Part shown: one piece after another, positions 8,551 through 17,736 of the stretch
Layout of the letters: every line of letters begins with the position of its first letter
How positions within the stretch are numbered: the stretch's first letter is position 1
DNA from: Nonomuraea africana
GTDB lineage: Bacteria > Actinomycetota > Actinomycetes > Streptosporangiales > Streptosporangiaceae
NCBI RefSeq assembly: GCF_014873535.1
Contig: NZ_JADBEF010000001.1
Coordinates: 2,976,001-3,040,000, forward strand
Direction: 5' to 3'
Length of the DNA stretch: 64,000 nt
Program-made: the position numbers and the translations under genes
Notes under the pieces: model-generated
Told to the model about the DNA's origin: nothing
What the model saw: only the letters and a program-made list of their open reading frames with translations
Database searches by the model: none

Positions 8551-11500
8551 GTGGTGGGCCGTCGCGAAAGTCCGGTGGACCCGGCAGCGGGACCGGTTCA
8601 ACGTTTTGCCTCCGAGTTACGCAAGCTGCGCCAGGAAGCGGGCGGCCTCACCTATCGGGCCATGGCCAAGCGCGCGGGTTACTCGGTCACCACGCTGTCG
8701 CAGGCGGCGGCAGGTGAGCGTCTGGCTTCACTGCCCGTCGTCCTCGCCTTCGTGGAAACATGCGGCGGAGACGTCTCCGAATGGGAGCGCCGCTGGCAGC
8801 AGGTCGCTCATGAATTGGCCCGCGAGAGGGCGGACGATGACGGTGCCGGCGGGCCGTACCTGGGCCTGGCCCCGTACGACACACACGATTCCGGTCGATT
8901 CTTCGGACGGGAGCGGCTCGTCGAGGAACTGCACGAGTTGCTTCGACAGCATCGTTTCGCCGCGGTGTTCGGCCCTTCGGGCAGCGGTAAGTCGTCCCTG
9001 TTGCGTGCCGGGCTCGTGCCTGCCGCACGTGGGGAGACGACACCCTCGGGCGAATCCTTTGGGCAGAGCCTGATAGTCACTCCGGGAGAGCACCCGATGC
9101 GGCACGCCGACCGGTTCCTCCCTGGCGAGGGCGACTTCGACATGCTGATCGTGGTCGACCAGTTCGAGGAGGTGTTCACTCTCTGCCAGGACCAGCGCGA
9201 GCGTGGGCAGTTCATCGACCTGCTGCTCAGCGCGCGCCAAGCACAGAGCCGGATGAAGGTGGTCATAGCGGTTCGCGCCGACTTCTACGGGCGATGCGCC
9301 GAGCACCGCGAGCTCACCGGAGCCCTGCGCAAGGCCAACCTGCTGGTCGGGCCGATGCACCACGAGGAGCTCAGAGAAGCGATCGTCCGGCCGGCCATGG
9401 CCGAGGGTTTGACGGTGGAGCGAGCGCTGACGGCCGCGATCGTCGCCGACGTCGCCGACGAGCCCGGGGCGCTTCCGCTGATGTCGCACGCGCTGCGGGA
9501 GGTCTGGCGCCGCCGTACGGGGAAGATGCTGACCTTGGACGCCTACGAGAGCGTGGGCAGAGTCCACGGGGCGATCAGCCATACCGCGGAGGAGCTCTAT
9601 GCCGGCCTGTCGCCGGCACAGGCGAGGATCGCCCGGCGAATACTGCTCAGGCTGATCAATCCAGGCGAGCAGGCCCAGGACACCCGCCGTCCCGCCGCCC
9701 GGGCGGAGCTGGACCCGTACGGGGAGGCGGACACCGCGCTGGTCATCGAGCAACTGGCCGCGGCCAGGCTGCTCACACTGCACCAGGACACCGTGGAGCT
9801 CGCCCATGAGGCCTTGATCGAGTCGTGGCCGCGACTACGTGGATGGGTGGACGAAGGACGCGACCGCCTGCGCACACATCGGCAGTTGACCGAGGCGGCC
9901 AAGGCATGGGAGGCGCACGGCCGGGATGCCGGGCTCCTCTACCGGGGCACCCGCCTGGCCGTCGTCGACAAGCTGTTCATCGAGCCGGGTGACCGCGACG
10001 ACCTCACGCCCCTGGAACGGAACTTCGTTCACGCAAGCGCGGCACTGGCCCGGCGCACATCCCGCAGGCGGGTCGCCGTCTCGGCCGTTCTGGTGGTCTT
10101 GCTGGTCGCCTCCATGGCCGCGGCGGGAGTCGCCATCCGGCAGGCCGGCCTGGCCGACGATCGGCTGGAGGAGGCGACGGCCCGGCTGGCCGCCAGGCGC
10201 GCGGCCAGCCTGCGGATGAGCGACCCGAAGCTGGCCCGCCGATTGAGCGCCGCAGCCTGGCGGATCGCCCAGGTCCCCGAGGCCAAGAGCGAGCTGATCG
10301 ACTCGATGGCACTCCCCCTGGTGGACGTCGTCACCGCCCCCTACGACGCGACGGACCTGGTGCATGGGCTCAGCGTGGACGGCACCAGGCTGGCCGTCTA
10401 CACACCCGGTACGGCGGCGCAGCCGGCCGCCCTGCGCGTGCTTGACCTGGCCACGAAAAAGGAGGTCGCGAGCGCGACATGGAGGGGGCAACAGGTCTTC
10501 GAACTGGTGTGGAGTCCTGACGGCCGTACGGTGGCGGTGGACGACGGGAGCAACGCACAGTTGTGGGCCGTCGACGGCGGACGCCTGACGGATCTCGGCG
10601 TGGCATTCGCCCAGCTCAGCCCTACGGAGTTCAGTCCGGACGGGCGCTTTCTCATCGGGGTCCGCGATGAGATGAACGAAGTCTGGAGCGTCGCGGACGG
10701 GACACGCGTGCTCGACGAGCCGGTCAGCGCCATCAGCCCGGACGGCCGGCTGGCCATGGTCATCCCAGCGGAAGCCGATGAATTGACGACCACCCCGCTG
10801 ACCCTCGGCATTGGAGCGAGCTCGGGGAGGCGAGTGGAGCTCTGGGACCTCGAGAAGCGTAAGCCGCTCCGGGCCCCCTGGCTACCGGAAACCGCCACAG
10901 ATGGAGTGTTCAGTCCAGACGGGAAGCGCCTGGCCGTCTCCACCAAGGACGGTATCCGGCTGTTCGACATCTCCTCGGGCAAGGAGGCCCTACGCCCACT
11001 GCTTCCGGCTTCCGGACATGTGGAGTTCAGTCTCGACGGCCGGTTCCTGGTCGGGACGCAGGCTGAGGGGCGGGTGACCCTGTGGCGGGCGGACGACGGC
11101 ACAATGCTGATGAGCTCCCCGATTCCCCCCGACATTGAGGGACCCGATGCCCGTATCTCGCCGAATGCCCGGGTTCTCCGGGTGATCGGCCAGTTCGGCA
11201 CGGTGAACGTTCTGGACATCTCGCCCTACACCCGCCCGGAGGTGCTTGCTCCCGGAGGCGACGAGCGGCTGTTCAGCCCCGACGGCCGCTTCCTGGTGAC
11301 GACGAACCTTCGAGAAGGTAGGCCGGAGGTGCGCATTTGGGATGTCGCCGCGCGGCAACCCGTGAGCGGCCCGCTACCCGTCGACGATCTCCCTGAAGAG
11401 GACCCTACGGAGACGGCGTACTCCCCGGTGTTCAGCCCCGATGGGCGCACGCTCGCGCTCACCCATCCCTTGTCACCCATGGTGACCTTGTGGGACGTCA

Positions 11501-12255
11501 CGAACGGCCGCAGCATCGGCGCGTTCCGCATCCGGAGCCAGGAAGCCGCCGGAGTCATGTCCTTGACCTTCTCCCCCGACGGCAGAACCGTTGCGTTCGC
11601 CCCCTTTTTGGATACCAAAGAGGGGTTCGACGACCTGGAATTGTGGGACGTGAGAGCTCGGAGATGGATCCGGACCGTCTCCGATGCGGGATCAGGGATT
11701 ATGATCTTCGAGCCGGACGGGCGCCGATTGTTCGTGGACGTATCTGCGCCGGGGCGAATCCTGGTCGATACGGCCACCGGAGAGATACGCCAGCGCTCAT
11801 CCGACGCTCGTGCCGAGGGAGAGATTCTCTTCATCGAGAACATCGCCGCGATCGGCGACGTCGACGGGCGTTTGACGTTCTGGGACAGGGAGTTGCGCCG
11901 GCCTCTGGCCCCACCGCAGAGCGCGCACACGGTGCCGATCAACGCTCTTGTCCCTTACCCGCAGGGCGGGCTGCTCGCCACCGTCGCCGGCGAAGGCGGG
12001 TCAGGCATCCAGCTATGGGACTGGCGGGGATATCAGCGGATCGCCGCACCGATCAGCTTCAACACCCAGTCCCCGCCCGCCGTGGCATTCAACCGGACGG
12101 CTCTCCTCATTTCATCCGCCGACGGGGCCTTACGTGAGATCACCGTCGATCCCGGCACCGCCACCGCCATGATCTGCCGCCGGGACGGCGGCCTGTCCCC
12201 TGCCGAGTGGCAAGAACACATCCCAGAACTGGCCTATCAAAAGACCTGCCACTGA
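8551..12255 (+). CDS. HTH-STAND NTPase-WD40 repeat protein, 1,234 aa
   Basis: A very large signalling ATPase. Order: an XRE-like HTH (about residues 16-65, LTYRAMAKRAGYSVTTLSQA); a FFGRE box and STAND NTPase with Walker A GPSGSGKSS (141-149), Walker B MLIVVDQFEEVF (about 199-209) and RADFYGRC; a winged-helix/ARM region; one membrane helix (about 507-530, VAVSAVLVVLLVASMAAAGV); then a WD40-type propeller with repeated FSPDGR and LWD motifs. The C-terminus (ICRRDGGLSPAEWQEHIPEL ... C) is conserved in the paralogue at 32955. STAND proteins act as ligand-gated switches; the propeller probably senses, with the HTH and NTPase in the cytoplasm. GTG 8551 has a second GTG at 8554. The target is unknown. 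Confidence 0.88.
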   Translation: MVGRRESPVDPAAGPVQRFASELRKLRQEAGGLTYRAMAKRAGYSVTTLSQAAAGERLASLPVVLAFVETCGGDVSEWERRWQQVAHELARERADDDGAGGPYLGLAPYDTHDSGRFFGRERLVEELHELLRQHRFAAVFGPSGSGKSSLLRAGLVPAARGETTPSGESFGQSLIVTPGEHPMRHADRFLPGEGDFDMLIVVDQFEEVFTLCQDQRERGQFIDLLLSARQAQSRMKVVIAVRADFYGRCAEHRELTGALRKANLLVGPMHHEELREAIVRPAMAEGLTVERALTAAIVADVADEPGALPLMSHALREVWRRRTGKMLTLDAYESVGRVHGAISHTAEELYAGLSPAQARIARRILLRLINPGEQAQDTRRPAARAELDPYGEADTALVIEQLAAARLLTLHQDTVELAHEALIESWPRLRGWVDEGRDRLRTHRQLTEAAKAWEAHGRDAGLLYRGTRLAVVDKLFIEPGDRDDLTPLERNFVHASAALARRTSRRRVAVSAVLVVLLVASMAAAGVAIRQAGLADDRLEEATARLAARRAASLRMSDPKLARRLSAAAWRIAQVPEAKSELIDSMALPLVDVVTAPYDATDLVHGLSVDGTRLAVYTPGTAAQPAALRVLDLATKKEVASATWRGQQVFELVWSPDGRTVAVDDGSNAQLWAVDGGRLTDLGVAFAQLSPTEFSPDGRFLIGVRDEMNEVWSVADGTRVLDEPVSAISPDGRLAMVIPAEADELTTTPLTLGIGASSGRRVELWDLEKRKPLRAPWLPETATDGVFSPDGKRLAVSTKDGIRLFDISSGKEALRPLLPASGHVEFSLDGRFLVGTQAEGRVTLWRADDGTMLMSSPIPPDIEGPDARISPNARVLRVIGQFGTVNVLDISPYTRPEVLAPGGDERLFSPDGRFLVTTNLREGRPEVRIWDVAARQPVSGPLPVDDLPEEDPTETAYSPVFSPDGRTLALTHPLSPMVTLWDVTNGRSIGAFRIRSQEAAGVMSLTFSPDGRTVAFAPFLDTKEGFDDLELWDVRARRWIRTVSDAGSGIMIFEPDGRRLFVDVSAPGRILVDTATGEIRQRSSDARAEGEILFIENIAAIGDVDGRLTFWDRELRRPLAPPQSAHTVPINALVPYPQGGLLATVAGEGGSGIQLWDWRGYQRIAAPISFNTQSPPAVAFNRTALLISSADGALREITVDPGTATAMICRRDGGLSPAEWQEHIPELAYQKTCH

Positions 12256-12258
12256 TGA

Positions 12259-12663
12259 GACCCGCGAGAGACGGCGGCCGTTTCTCCCGAAGGTCGCGAT
12301 CTGTGGGCATTCGACTCAATCAGTTGGAGCCTGGCTGTCCGCGCCGTCAAGCCCGGCGAGGTCTCACCCCTGCGGGAGCACACCCGCCTTCCCATCACCC
12401 GCGCTCAGGCCATCCGTGCCTTTTGCGCCCCGCTCAGCTCTACCTGGTCGGTCGAGGTGTGGCCAGCCTGGCGCAATGCCCCCAATCGCTGGGAGATCGA
12501 CTGGGAGATCCGCGCCGACGGGCACCCCACCAAGACCGAGGTCGCCGAGGCGCTCGCGGCCCACCGCGGCGCGTGCGCCTACCGCCGCCAGATCACCCTG
12601 TCCACCGCGGTCGGCACCATCATCCGGTGGGCCCGTGAGGGGACTGTACGGTTTTCGGTGTAA
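12259..12663 (+). pseudogene. Gene of unknown function, 3' end cut off by IS256 insertion and lacking a start
   Basis: The frame opens after TGA 12256-12258 and reads DLWAFDSISWSLAVRAVKPG, TWSVEVWPAWRNAPNRWEID and STAVGTIIRWARE up to the target site at 12632-12639. It then runs into the element and stops at 12663. Removing the element joins it to TGC TTG GAA CCC GGC GTC GCG TGA (14041-14064), giving IIRWARECLEPGVA. No ATG, GTG or TTG is found before GTG 12457, so its 5' end is also lost or starts unusually. It lies just downstream of the STAND gene and may once have been its partner. Family not recognised. Confidence 0.6.
12632..12639. repeat. Left copy of 8-bp target site duplication
   Basis: CCCGTGAG immediately before the IS256 left end; identical to 14033-14040. 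Confidence 0.9.
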
Positions 12664-14032
12664 CTCCTGATCAAGGAGAACGCACCTGATGAGTACTGTG
12701 ATCCAGGCATCGACGGAGATCGACCTGGAGGACGCCGCGGTGGCGCGCAAGAAGCCGGACAACTCGACGGATCGGGAGCTGGTGGCCAAGCTGGTCGACC
12801 AGGCGCGGGCCGAAGGAGTCGAACTGGTCGGGGAGAACGGGCTGCTGGGCCGGCTGACCAAGCTGGTACTGGAGTCCGCTCTCGAAGGCGAGATCACCGA
12901 CCATCTCGGCTACGACAAGCACGAACGCTCCGGCGGCGAGACGGGCAACACCCGCAATGGCAGCCGGGCCAAGACCGTCATCACCGACGTCGGGCCGGTG
13001 GAGATCACCGTCCCCCGCGATCGGGACGGCAGCTTCGAGCCGAAGATCGTGCGCAAGCGGCAACGACGGCTGTCCGGGGTGGATGAGATGGTCATCTCGC
13101 TGGCCGCCAAGGGCCTGACCACCGGCGAGATCTCCGCGCACCTGGCCGAGGTTTACGGCGCTGAGGTCTCCAAGCAGACCATCTCCACCATCACCGACAA
13201 GGTGCTGGAGGGGATGGCCGAGTGGCAGAACCGGCCGCTCGATGTCGTCTATCCGGTGATCTTCATTGACGCTATCCACGTCAAGCTGCGTGAGGGCCAG
13301 GTCGCCAACCGGCCGATCTACGTGGCGATGGCGGTCACCGTCGACGGCGAGCGTGACATCCTCGGGCTATGGGCCGGCGACGGCGGAGAGGGCGCCAAGT
13401 TCTGGCTGCACGTGCTGACCGAGATCAAGAACCGCGGCGTCGCTGACGCGCTGATGGTGGTCTGCGACGGCCTGAAGGGGCTGCCTCAGGCCATCGAGAC
13501 CGTCTGGCCGCAGGCGGTGGTGCAAACGTGTGTCGTTCACCTGTTGCGCGCCAGCTTCCGCTACGCCGCCCGCCAGCACTGGGACGCCATCGCCAAGGCC
13601 CTCAAGCCCGTCTACACCGCCCCGACCGAGGCCGCCGCGCTCGAGCGCCTCTACGAGTTCGCCGAGACCTGGGGCGGCAAGTACCCGGCGATCGTGAAGC
13701 TATGGGAGGACGCCTGGGCCGAATTCGTGCCCTTCCTCAACTTCGACACCGAGATCCGCCGGGTGATTTGCTCCACCAACGCCATCGAGTCGGTCAACGC
13801 CCGCATCCGGCGGGCAGTCAAGGCCCGCGGCCACTTCCCGAACGAGCAAGCCGCGCTCAAGTGCGTCTACATGGCCATCATGAGCCTGGACCCGACCGGC
13901 AAGGGCCGCAAACGCTGGATCACCCGCTGGAAAGCCGCTTTGAACGCCTTCGCCATCACCTTCGAAGGCCGCCTGAACCCGACCACCCGATAACTAATCA
14001 AGATCGAGATACACCGTTAACTGGACACACCC
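12640..14032 (+). mobile_element. Complete IS256-family insertion sequence, 1,393 bp
   Basis: Both ends begin GGG: left GGGACTGTACGG..., right (reverse complement) GGGTGTGTCCAG.... The first 27 bases match at 20 positions, including CGGTGTA. The element carries one intact transposase. It is bounded on both sides by the 8-bp direct repeat CCCGTGAG, the duplication length expected for this family, and the flanking reading frame is restored when the element and one repeat are removed. Confidence 0.93.
12689..13993 (+). CDS. IS256-family (mutator type) transposase, 434 aa
   Basis: Full-length DDE transposase. The N-terminal part includes GLLGRLTKLVLESALEGEIT and the hallmark HLGYDKHERSGGETGNTRNG followed by VPRDRDGSFEPKIV. 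Catalytic residues: first Asp in IFIDAIHVKLREG, second Asp in MVVCDGLKGLP, Glu in STNAIESVNARIRR. The Cys-His pair VVQTCVVHLLRASFRY typical of the family is present. AAGGAG precedes the ATG by ten bases. Intact termini and target duplication suggest recent movement and possible activity. Confidence 0.95.
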   Translation: MSTVIQASTEIDLEDAAVARKKPDNSTDRELVAKLVDQARAEGVELVGENGLLGRLTKLVLESALEGEITDHLGYDKHERSGGETGNTRNGSRAKTVITDVGPVEITVPRDRDGSFEPKIVRKRQRRLSGVDEMVISLAAKGLTTGEISAHLAEVYGAEVSKQTISTITDKVLEGMAEWQNRPLDVVYPVIFIDAIHVKLREGQVANRPIYVAMAVTVDGERDILGLWAGDGGEGAKFWLHVLTEIKNRGVADALMVVCDGLKGLPQAIETVWPQAVVQTCVVHLLRASFRYAARQHWDAIAKALKPVYTAPTEAAALERLYEFAETWGGKYPAIVKLWEDAWAEFVPFLNFDTEIRRVICSTNAIESVNARIRRAVKARGHFPNEQAALKCVYMAIMSLDPTGKGRKRWITRWKAALNAFAITFEGRLNPTTR

Positions 14033-14040
14033 CCCGTGAG
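14033..14040. repeat. Right copy of 8-bp target site duplication
   Basis: CCCGTGAG immediately after the IS256 right end; the interrupted frame continues from here to TGA 14062-14064. Confidence 0.9.
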
Positions 14041-14301
14041 TGCTTGGAACCCGGCGTCGCGTGATCCTCGACACCGTTATCTACGCGCAGGGACTGTGTC
14101 AGCGCCGTTGAGTAGGTGCCAGTTCGTCCGCGCTGTCGGGTGGTGACTCTCTGGTGGTCTTGACGACGTCGACGGTGAGGCGTGGGCGGCCAACGATCGG
14201 CCTTGGTGATGACGATGGCGGCTGTGGCGAATAGCGACGTCAAGTTGATGCGACAGCGCGGGTGACAACGCGTCTCGGGTCTGCCCGGTTCTTTTACAGT
14301 C

Positions 14302-14573
14302 TTGGCCGGAGCTCCAAGGCAGGGTGAGGCCGGCGGTGACTGCGTCGAGATCCCGCTCCAGACAACTGGCGAAAGGCGTGGAGGGAGCGCAGCTCATCAT
14401 CAGCCTTCACTGCGGCGAGCCAGCCAGGAAGGTCCTGGCCTTGGCGTTGGGTGAGCATGATGGCGAAGGAGCGGACGTGCTTGACGAGCGTGGTCAGCTC
14501 CGGGCATCGGGCCAGGACCGCCTTGAGCTGGAACTGGTGGTTCAGATGGCTGATCATGACCGTATGGATCGGC
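14302..14573 (-). pseudogene. ISL3-family transposase remnant, frameshifted
   Basis: Minus-strand text ARCPELTTLVKHVRSFAIML, TQRQGQDLPGWLAAVKADDE and LRSLHAF switches frame into ASCLERDLDAVTAGLTLPWS SG. This is the late catalytic part of ISL3 transposases, where RCPEL...HVRSF, ...GLERD-x-DAV-x-AGL-x-LPWSSG leads to the catalytic Glu segment, which is missing. The rest of 14065-14644 holds no gene that I can support. Confidence 0.6.
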
Positions 14574-14644
14574 GGCCCCGATCGAAACAGTCACAACGAC
14601 TGAAATCTCGCGTGGCTCCGGCCGGTTAGGTAGGGGGCTAAGCA

Positions 14645-15634
14645 TCATGAATCGGCGAAGAAGGTCTGGAGGTGGCGGTTGACCGGGTCCGGGCAGTCCA
14701 GCTGGGGAGCGTGTCCGCAGCCATCCAAGATCACGAGCTGCTCGTTCGGGAGCAGTTCGGCGAGACGGTGGGCGCGTTGGACGGGCTGGATGGTGTCCTG
14801 CTTGCCCCACAGCACCAGGGTCGGGGTCTTGGTGGCGGGGAGGGCGCGTTCGGTCTGCGCCCAGTCCAACCGGCGTTCCAGCAGGTAGGTGGCGCGGATG
14901 TTGTCGCGGAAGGTCATCGGGGCCCACCACTCGTCCAGCAGCTGCTCGCTGACGCGGCCCTTGTTGACCATCATGCCCTCGGCCAGGCTGCGGACAGTGG
15001 ACTTGCCGGTGGACAGCTTGACGGCCAGTTCCCCGATGACGGGGATCTTCAGGGATTCCCATATCAGAGTGCCCGGCAGGTCCAGTCCGGTGGCGTCAAG
15101 CAGGGCGAGCTTGGTGACGCGATCGGGGTGACGCTGGGCGAAGGCCAGAGCCCAGCCGCCGCTCCAGGAGTTACCCGCCAGCGCGGCCTGCCGTACGCCG
15201 AGGCTGTCCATGAACGCGCCGACGGCGGAGACCATGGCGTCCAGGTCGAAGGCGAAGCCGGAGTCCTTCAGCCGGGTGTAGCCCTGGCCTGGCAGGTCGA
15301 CCACGTACACGGTGTGGTCGCGGGCCAGCACGGTGAGCTGGTCCTTCCAGCCGATGACCGAGGTGCCGCCGGGCGAGAGCAGGATCACCGGTGTGCCGGA
15401 TCCGGCCTGGACGTAGTGGAAGCGGGCGATCGGGGTGTCGGCGTAGTGTGAGCCGACCTGGGCCAGGTACGGCGAGCGGAACGCGCGGCCGTCCTCGCCG
15501 GGCTGCCAGCCGTACGCACCGAACAGCACCGAGGCCACCAGCAGCGCTATCGCAGCCGCCAACCAGCGCCGCCAGCGCCGCCTGTGGACCGGCTGGGTGG
15601 CGGCAGGTCGAGATGTGTCGTCAAGGCTGACCAT
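14645..15634 (-). CDS. Alpha/beta hydrolase with N-terminal membrane anchor, 329 aa
   Basis: A serine hydrolase of unknown substrate. Residues 19-43 (RRWRRWLAAAIALLVASVLF) give a basic stretch followed by one membrane helix, so the catalytic domain should be exposed outside the membrane. Fold landmarks: ILLSPGGTSVIGW (oxyanion loop), YVVDLPGQGYT, nucleophile elbow GNSWSGG, acid Asp in LWGKQDTIQP and His in DGCGHAPQLD. The spacing fits haloperoxidase/epoxide-hydrolase-like enzymes. It is a single gene between transposon remnants. Confidence 0.85.
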   Translation of the reverse strand: MVSLDDTSRPAATQPVHRRRWRRWLAAAIALLVASVLFGAYGWQPGEDGRAFRSPYLAQVGSHYADTPIARFHYVQAGSGTPVILLSPGGTSVIGWKDQLTVLARDHTVYVVDLPGQGYTRLKDSGFAFDLDAMVSAVGAFMDSLGVRQAALAGNSWSGGWALAFAQRHPDRVTKLALLDATGLDLPGTLIWESLKIPVIGELAVKLSTGKSTVRSLAEGMMVNKGRVSEQLLDEWWAPMTFRDNIRATYLLERRLDWAQTERALPATKTPTLVLWGKQDTIQPVQRAHRLAELLPNEQLVILDGCGHAPQLDCPDPVNRHLQTFFADS

Positions 15635-15839
15635 GATGATCCTCTAACTACGTTGGGGAGGGCGTTCATGGGTCTGGACCGGGCTGGTGCGGGGCACTGT
15701 GACAGACACGGTGAGTGATCCGGCTCACACAGCGTCTGGTCGCACGATCCACACGCTGAGCGTCGATAGGCAACGAACGTCTTCGGCACCTGGCGGTTCC
15801 GCCTGTCGGGCATTTCGACGACCAGGACCAGCCGCAAGG

Positions 15840-16095
15840 CCGACCCGGTCTTGATGGTGAGTTTCTTGGCGATCTCGGGGTCCGTGGCGCGCAGGGCGCG
15901 TGAAGGTGAGCAGGTCGTCGTCGATGACCCTGGGCCCCGCCGGCCGTGGCGGCCCTTGGCGGCGGCGCTCTGCTGGCCTTCCAGGGTCTTTTCGCGGATG
16001 TAGTTGCGGTCGAGCTGGGCGCCGACGGCCAGGATGGCGAACACCCATGCCGTTCGGGTCGTAGATCCCGGTCAGGGGGCCGGTGAGCAGTTAGG
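15840..16095 (-). pseudogene. Serine resolvase/invertase remnant
   Basis: Minus-strand pieces LLTGPLTGIYDPNG, then in a second frame VFAILAVGAQLDRNYIREKT and LEGQQSAAAKGRHG, then in a third PEIAKKLTIKTG. Their order matches the middle-to-end of a family of actinobacterial site-specific recombinases (E-helix ...QLDRN-x-IREKT-x-EG... followed by the C-terminal HTH). At least two frameshifts and a missing catalytic Ser region make it dead. Confidence 0.6.
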
Positions 16096-16170
16096 GCTCC
16101 GTACTCTACTGATGGGGTCGAGCGCGGTCAGGGCGTCGACTCTGGCGAGCGGGGTCATAATGGGCTCTGC

Positions 16171-16342
16171 TCAGGACAGGCTGAGGGCGCGAAGGCGCAG
16201 AGGGTCGAGGGTGTACTGGCGGACGATGCGGCCGAGGGCGCTCATCAGTCGTGACTTCGTACGGCTTGGGCTCTATGCGCAGCCCGTCGTTGAACGAGGG
16301 AAGGACGTGCTTGGACGAGCACAGCGGGCCGCCGAACGGCAG
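16171..16342 (-). pseudogene. Partial duplicate of the SDR gene at 18422, internally deleted
   Basis: Bases 16171-16258 match 18422-18509 closely, and 16259-16342 match 18761-18844, so the copy lacks a block equivalent to 18510-18760 (about 251 bases). It encodes TLPFGGPLCSSKHVLPSFND joined to the C-terminal end of the SDR. The duplicate lies just downstream of the flavin monooxygenase, at the other end of the same operon. Confidence 0.8.
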
Positions 16343-16425
16343 TGTGCTCCAGTGTCGCCGCCGAAGTCGTGCAGGAAGCCCGCTTGCTTGTTCAGCATGG
16401 TCACCTCGACCCGCGTTGGCGACGA

Positions 16426-17610
16426 TCATTTCGGGATCTCCTGGATGTGCTCGGGGCGGAAGCCGAGGGCGAGGAGTCGTCCGGACAGGTAGCGGGGGAT
16501 GGCGGTGCGTTGGATCAGGAAGCGGAGCAGGCCCGGCGGCTGGCCGTCCTTCCACCTGCGGTCGAAGGCCTGGCGCTGCAAGATTGCCTGCACCTGCTGG
16601 GTGAGGACGGTGGGCCATTCGCGGCGGTGTTCGACGGCGGCCAGATGACCGTCGTCGAGGGTGCCGTCCAGAAGCGGGCGGGTGAGGATGTTGGCGGCGG
16701 CGATGGCGTCCTGGATGGCCAGGTTCATGCCGACCCCGCCGACCGGTGACATGGCGTGGGCCGCGTCGCCGATGCACAGCAGGCCGGGCTGGTGCCAGGT
16801 GTGCAGGCGGTTGACCTGCACCTCCAGGAAGCCCATGGTGTCGAAGGAGGCCAGCTCGCCGGTGCGGTCGGCGAACATCGGGGCCACCTCGGCCACGTCC
16901 CGGCGGAAGGCCTCGATGCCTCTGGCCTTGCAGTCGTCGAAGCCGCCCTTGCCGATGAGGTAGCCGCACTGCCAGAAGTCGCCGCGGTCGATGGCGACCA
17001 TGCCGCGGCCGCGGGCGAGCTGGAAGATGTGGTCCTCCTGGTCGCCCTCGTGTCGGGTCAGGTGGAACCAAATCACGTCGATGGGCGCGCCGAGCTCGTG
17101 CAGCTGCATTCCGGCCGCCTGCCGTACCGCCGAATTCCGGCCGTCGGCCCCGACGACCAGGTCGGCGTGGAACTCGCGGCCGTCCTCGCAGCGCACTCCC
17201 ACGACCTTGCCGACCCGGCGGATAACGTCGCGCACCGGGGTGCTCTTGTGGAGGGTGAAGGTCGGATGACGTTGGGCCTCCTCGGCGAGCAGGTTGAGGA
17301 AGTCCCACGGCGGCACGAAGGCGATGTACGGAAATTTCACTTTCATTCCGGCGAACGCCTCGATCGAGGTGAGACCGCCGCCCAGCGGTACGTTGAGCGT
17401 GGTGACCTTGCGGTGCCGCAGCCGGTGGAAGCGCTCGGTCAGGCCCAGCTGGTCGAGTGCTTCCAGGGTGGAGGGATGTACGGTGTCGCCTCGGAAGTCG
17501 CGCACGAAGTCGTTGTGTTTCTCCAGGACGGCGACCTCGACGCCATTGCGGGCTAGCAGCAGGCCGAGCATCATCCCGGCGGGGCCGCCACCGGCGATGA
17601 CAACGCTCAT
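16426..17610 (-). CDS. FAD-dependent aromatic hydroxylase-like monooxygenase, 394 aa
   Basis: A class A flavoprotein monooxygenase (PHBH fold), using NAD(P)H and oxygen to hydroxylate a substrate, probably aromatic. FAD motifs are complete: VVIAGGGPAGMMLGLLLARN (GxGxxG, residues 3-22), ADLVVGADGRNS (DG motif), LLCIGDAAHAMSPVGGVGMN (GD motif). The start at 17610 follows GGGAGATCTTC. It is the third gene of an SDR-CMD-monooxygenase operon on the minus strand, 126 bases after the CMD gene. The substrate is not predictable; the operon context suggests breakdown or detoxification of a cyclic compound. Confidence 0.88.
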   Translation of the reverse strand: MSVVIAGGGPAGMMLGLLLARNGVEVAVLEKHNDFVRDFRGDTVHPSTLEALDQLGLTERFHRLRHRKVTTLNVPLGGGLTSIEAFAGMKVKFPYIAFVPPWDFLNLLAEEAQRHPTFTLHKSTPVRDVIRRVGKVVGVRCEDGREFHADLVVGADGRNSAVRQAAGMQLHELGAPIDVIWFHLTRHEGDQEDHIFQLARGRGMVAIDRGDFWQCGYLIGKGGFDDCKARGIEAFRRDVAEVAPMFADRTGELASFDTMGFLEVQVNRLHTWHQPGLLCIGDAAHAMSPVGGVGMNLAIQDAIAAANILTRPLLDGTLDDGHLAAVEHRREWPTVLTQQVQAILQRQAFDRRWKDGQPPGLLRFLIQRTAIPRYLSGRLLALGFRPEHIQEIPK

Positions 17611-17736
17611 TGAAGATCTCCCTGATGGGTTCGGGGACAGAAGTTGAGAGCAAGGGGCCGCGCACCCGGGTCAGGATGGCTGGCGGATGTCCATGCCCCT
17701 CGTGCTGTCATGGCGCAGCCAGCGGAGCGCAGCCTT

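Noticed and set aside
8551..12255. Reading the STAND-WD40 proteins as Ser/Thr kinases with WD40
   Set aside because: There is no kinase HRD or DFG motif. The P-loop, D-Q-F-E-E and RADFY motifs belong to STAND NTPases.
16106..17665. Minus-strand open frame of 519 codons overlapping the monooxygenase
   Set aside because: It is an out-of-frame shadow rich in Arg/Gly. Only the 3' segment coincides with the partial SDR duplicate.
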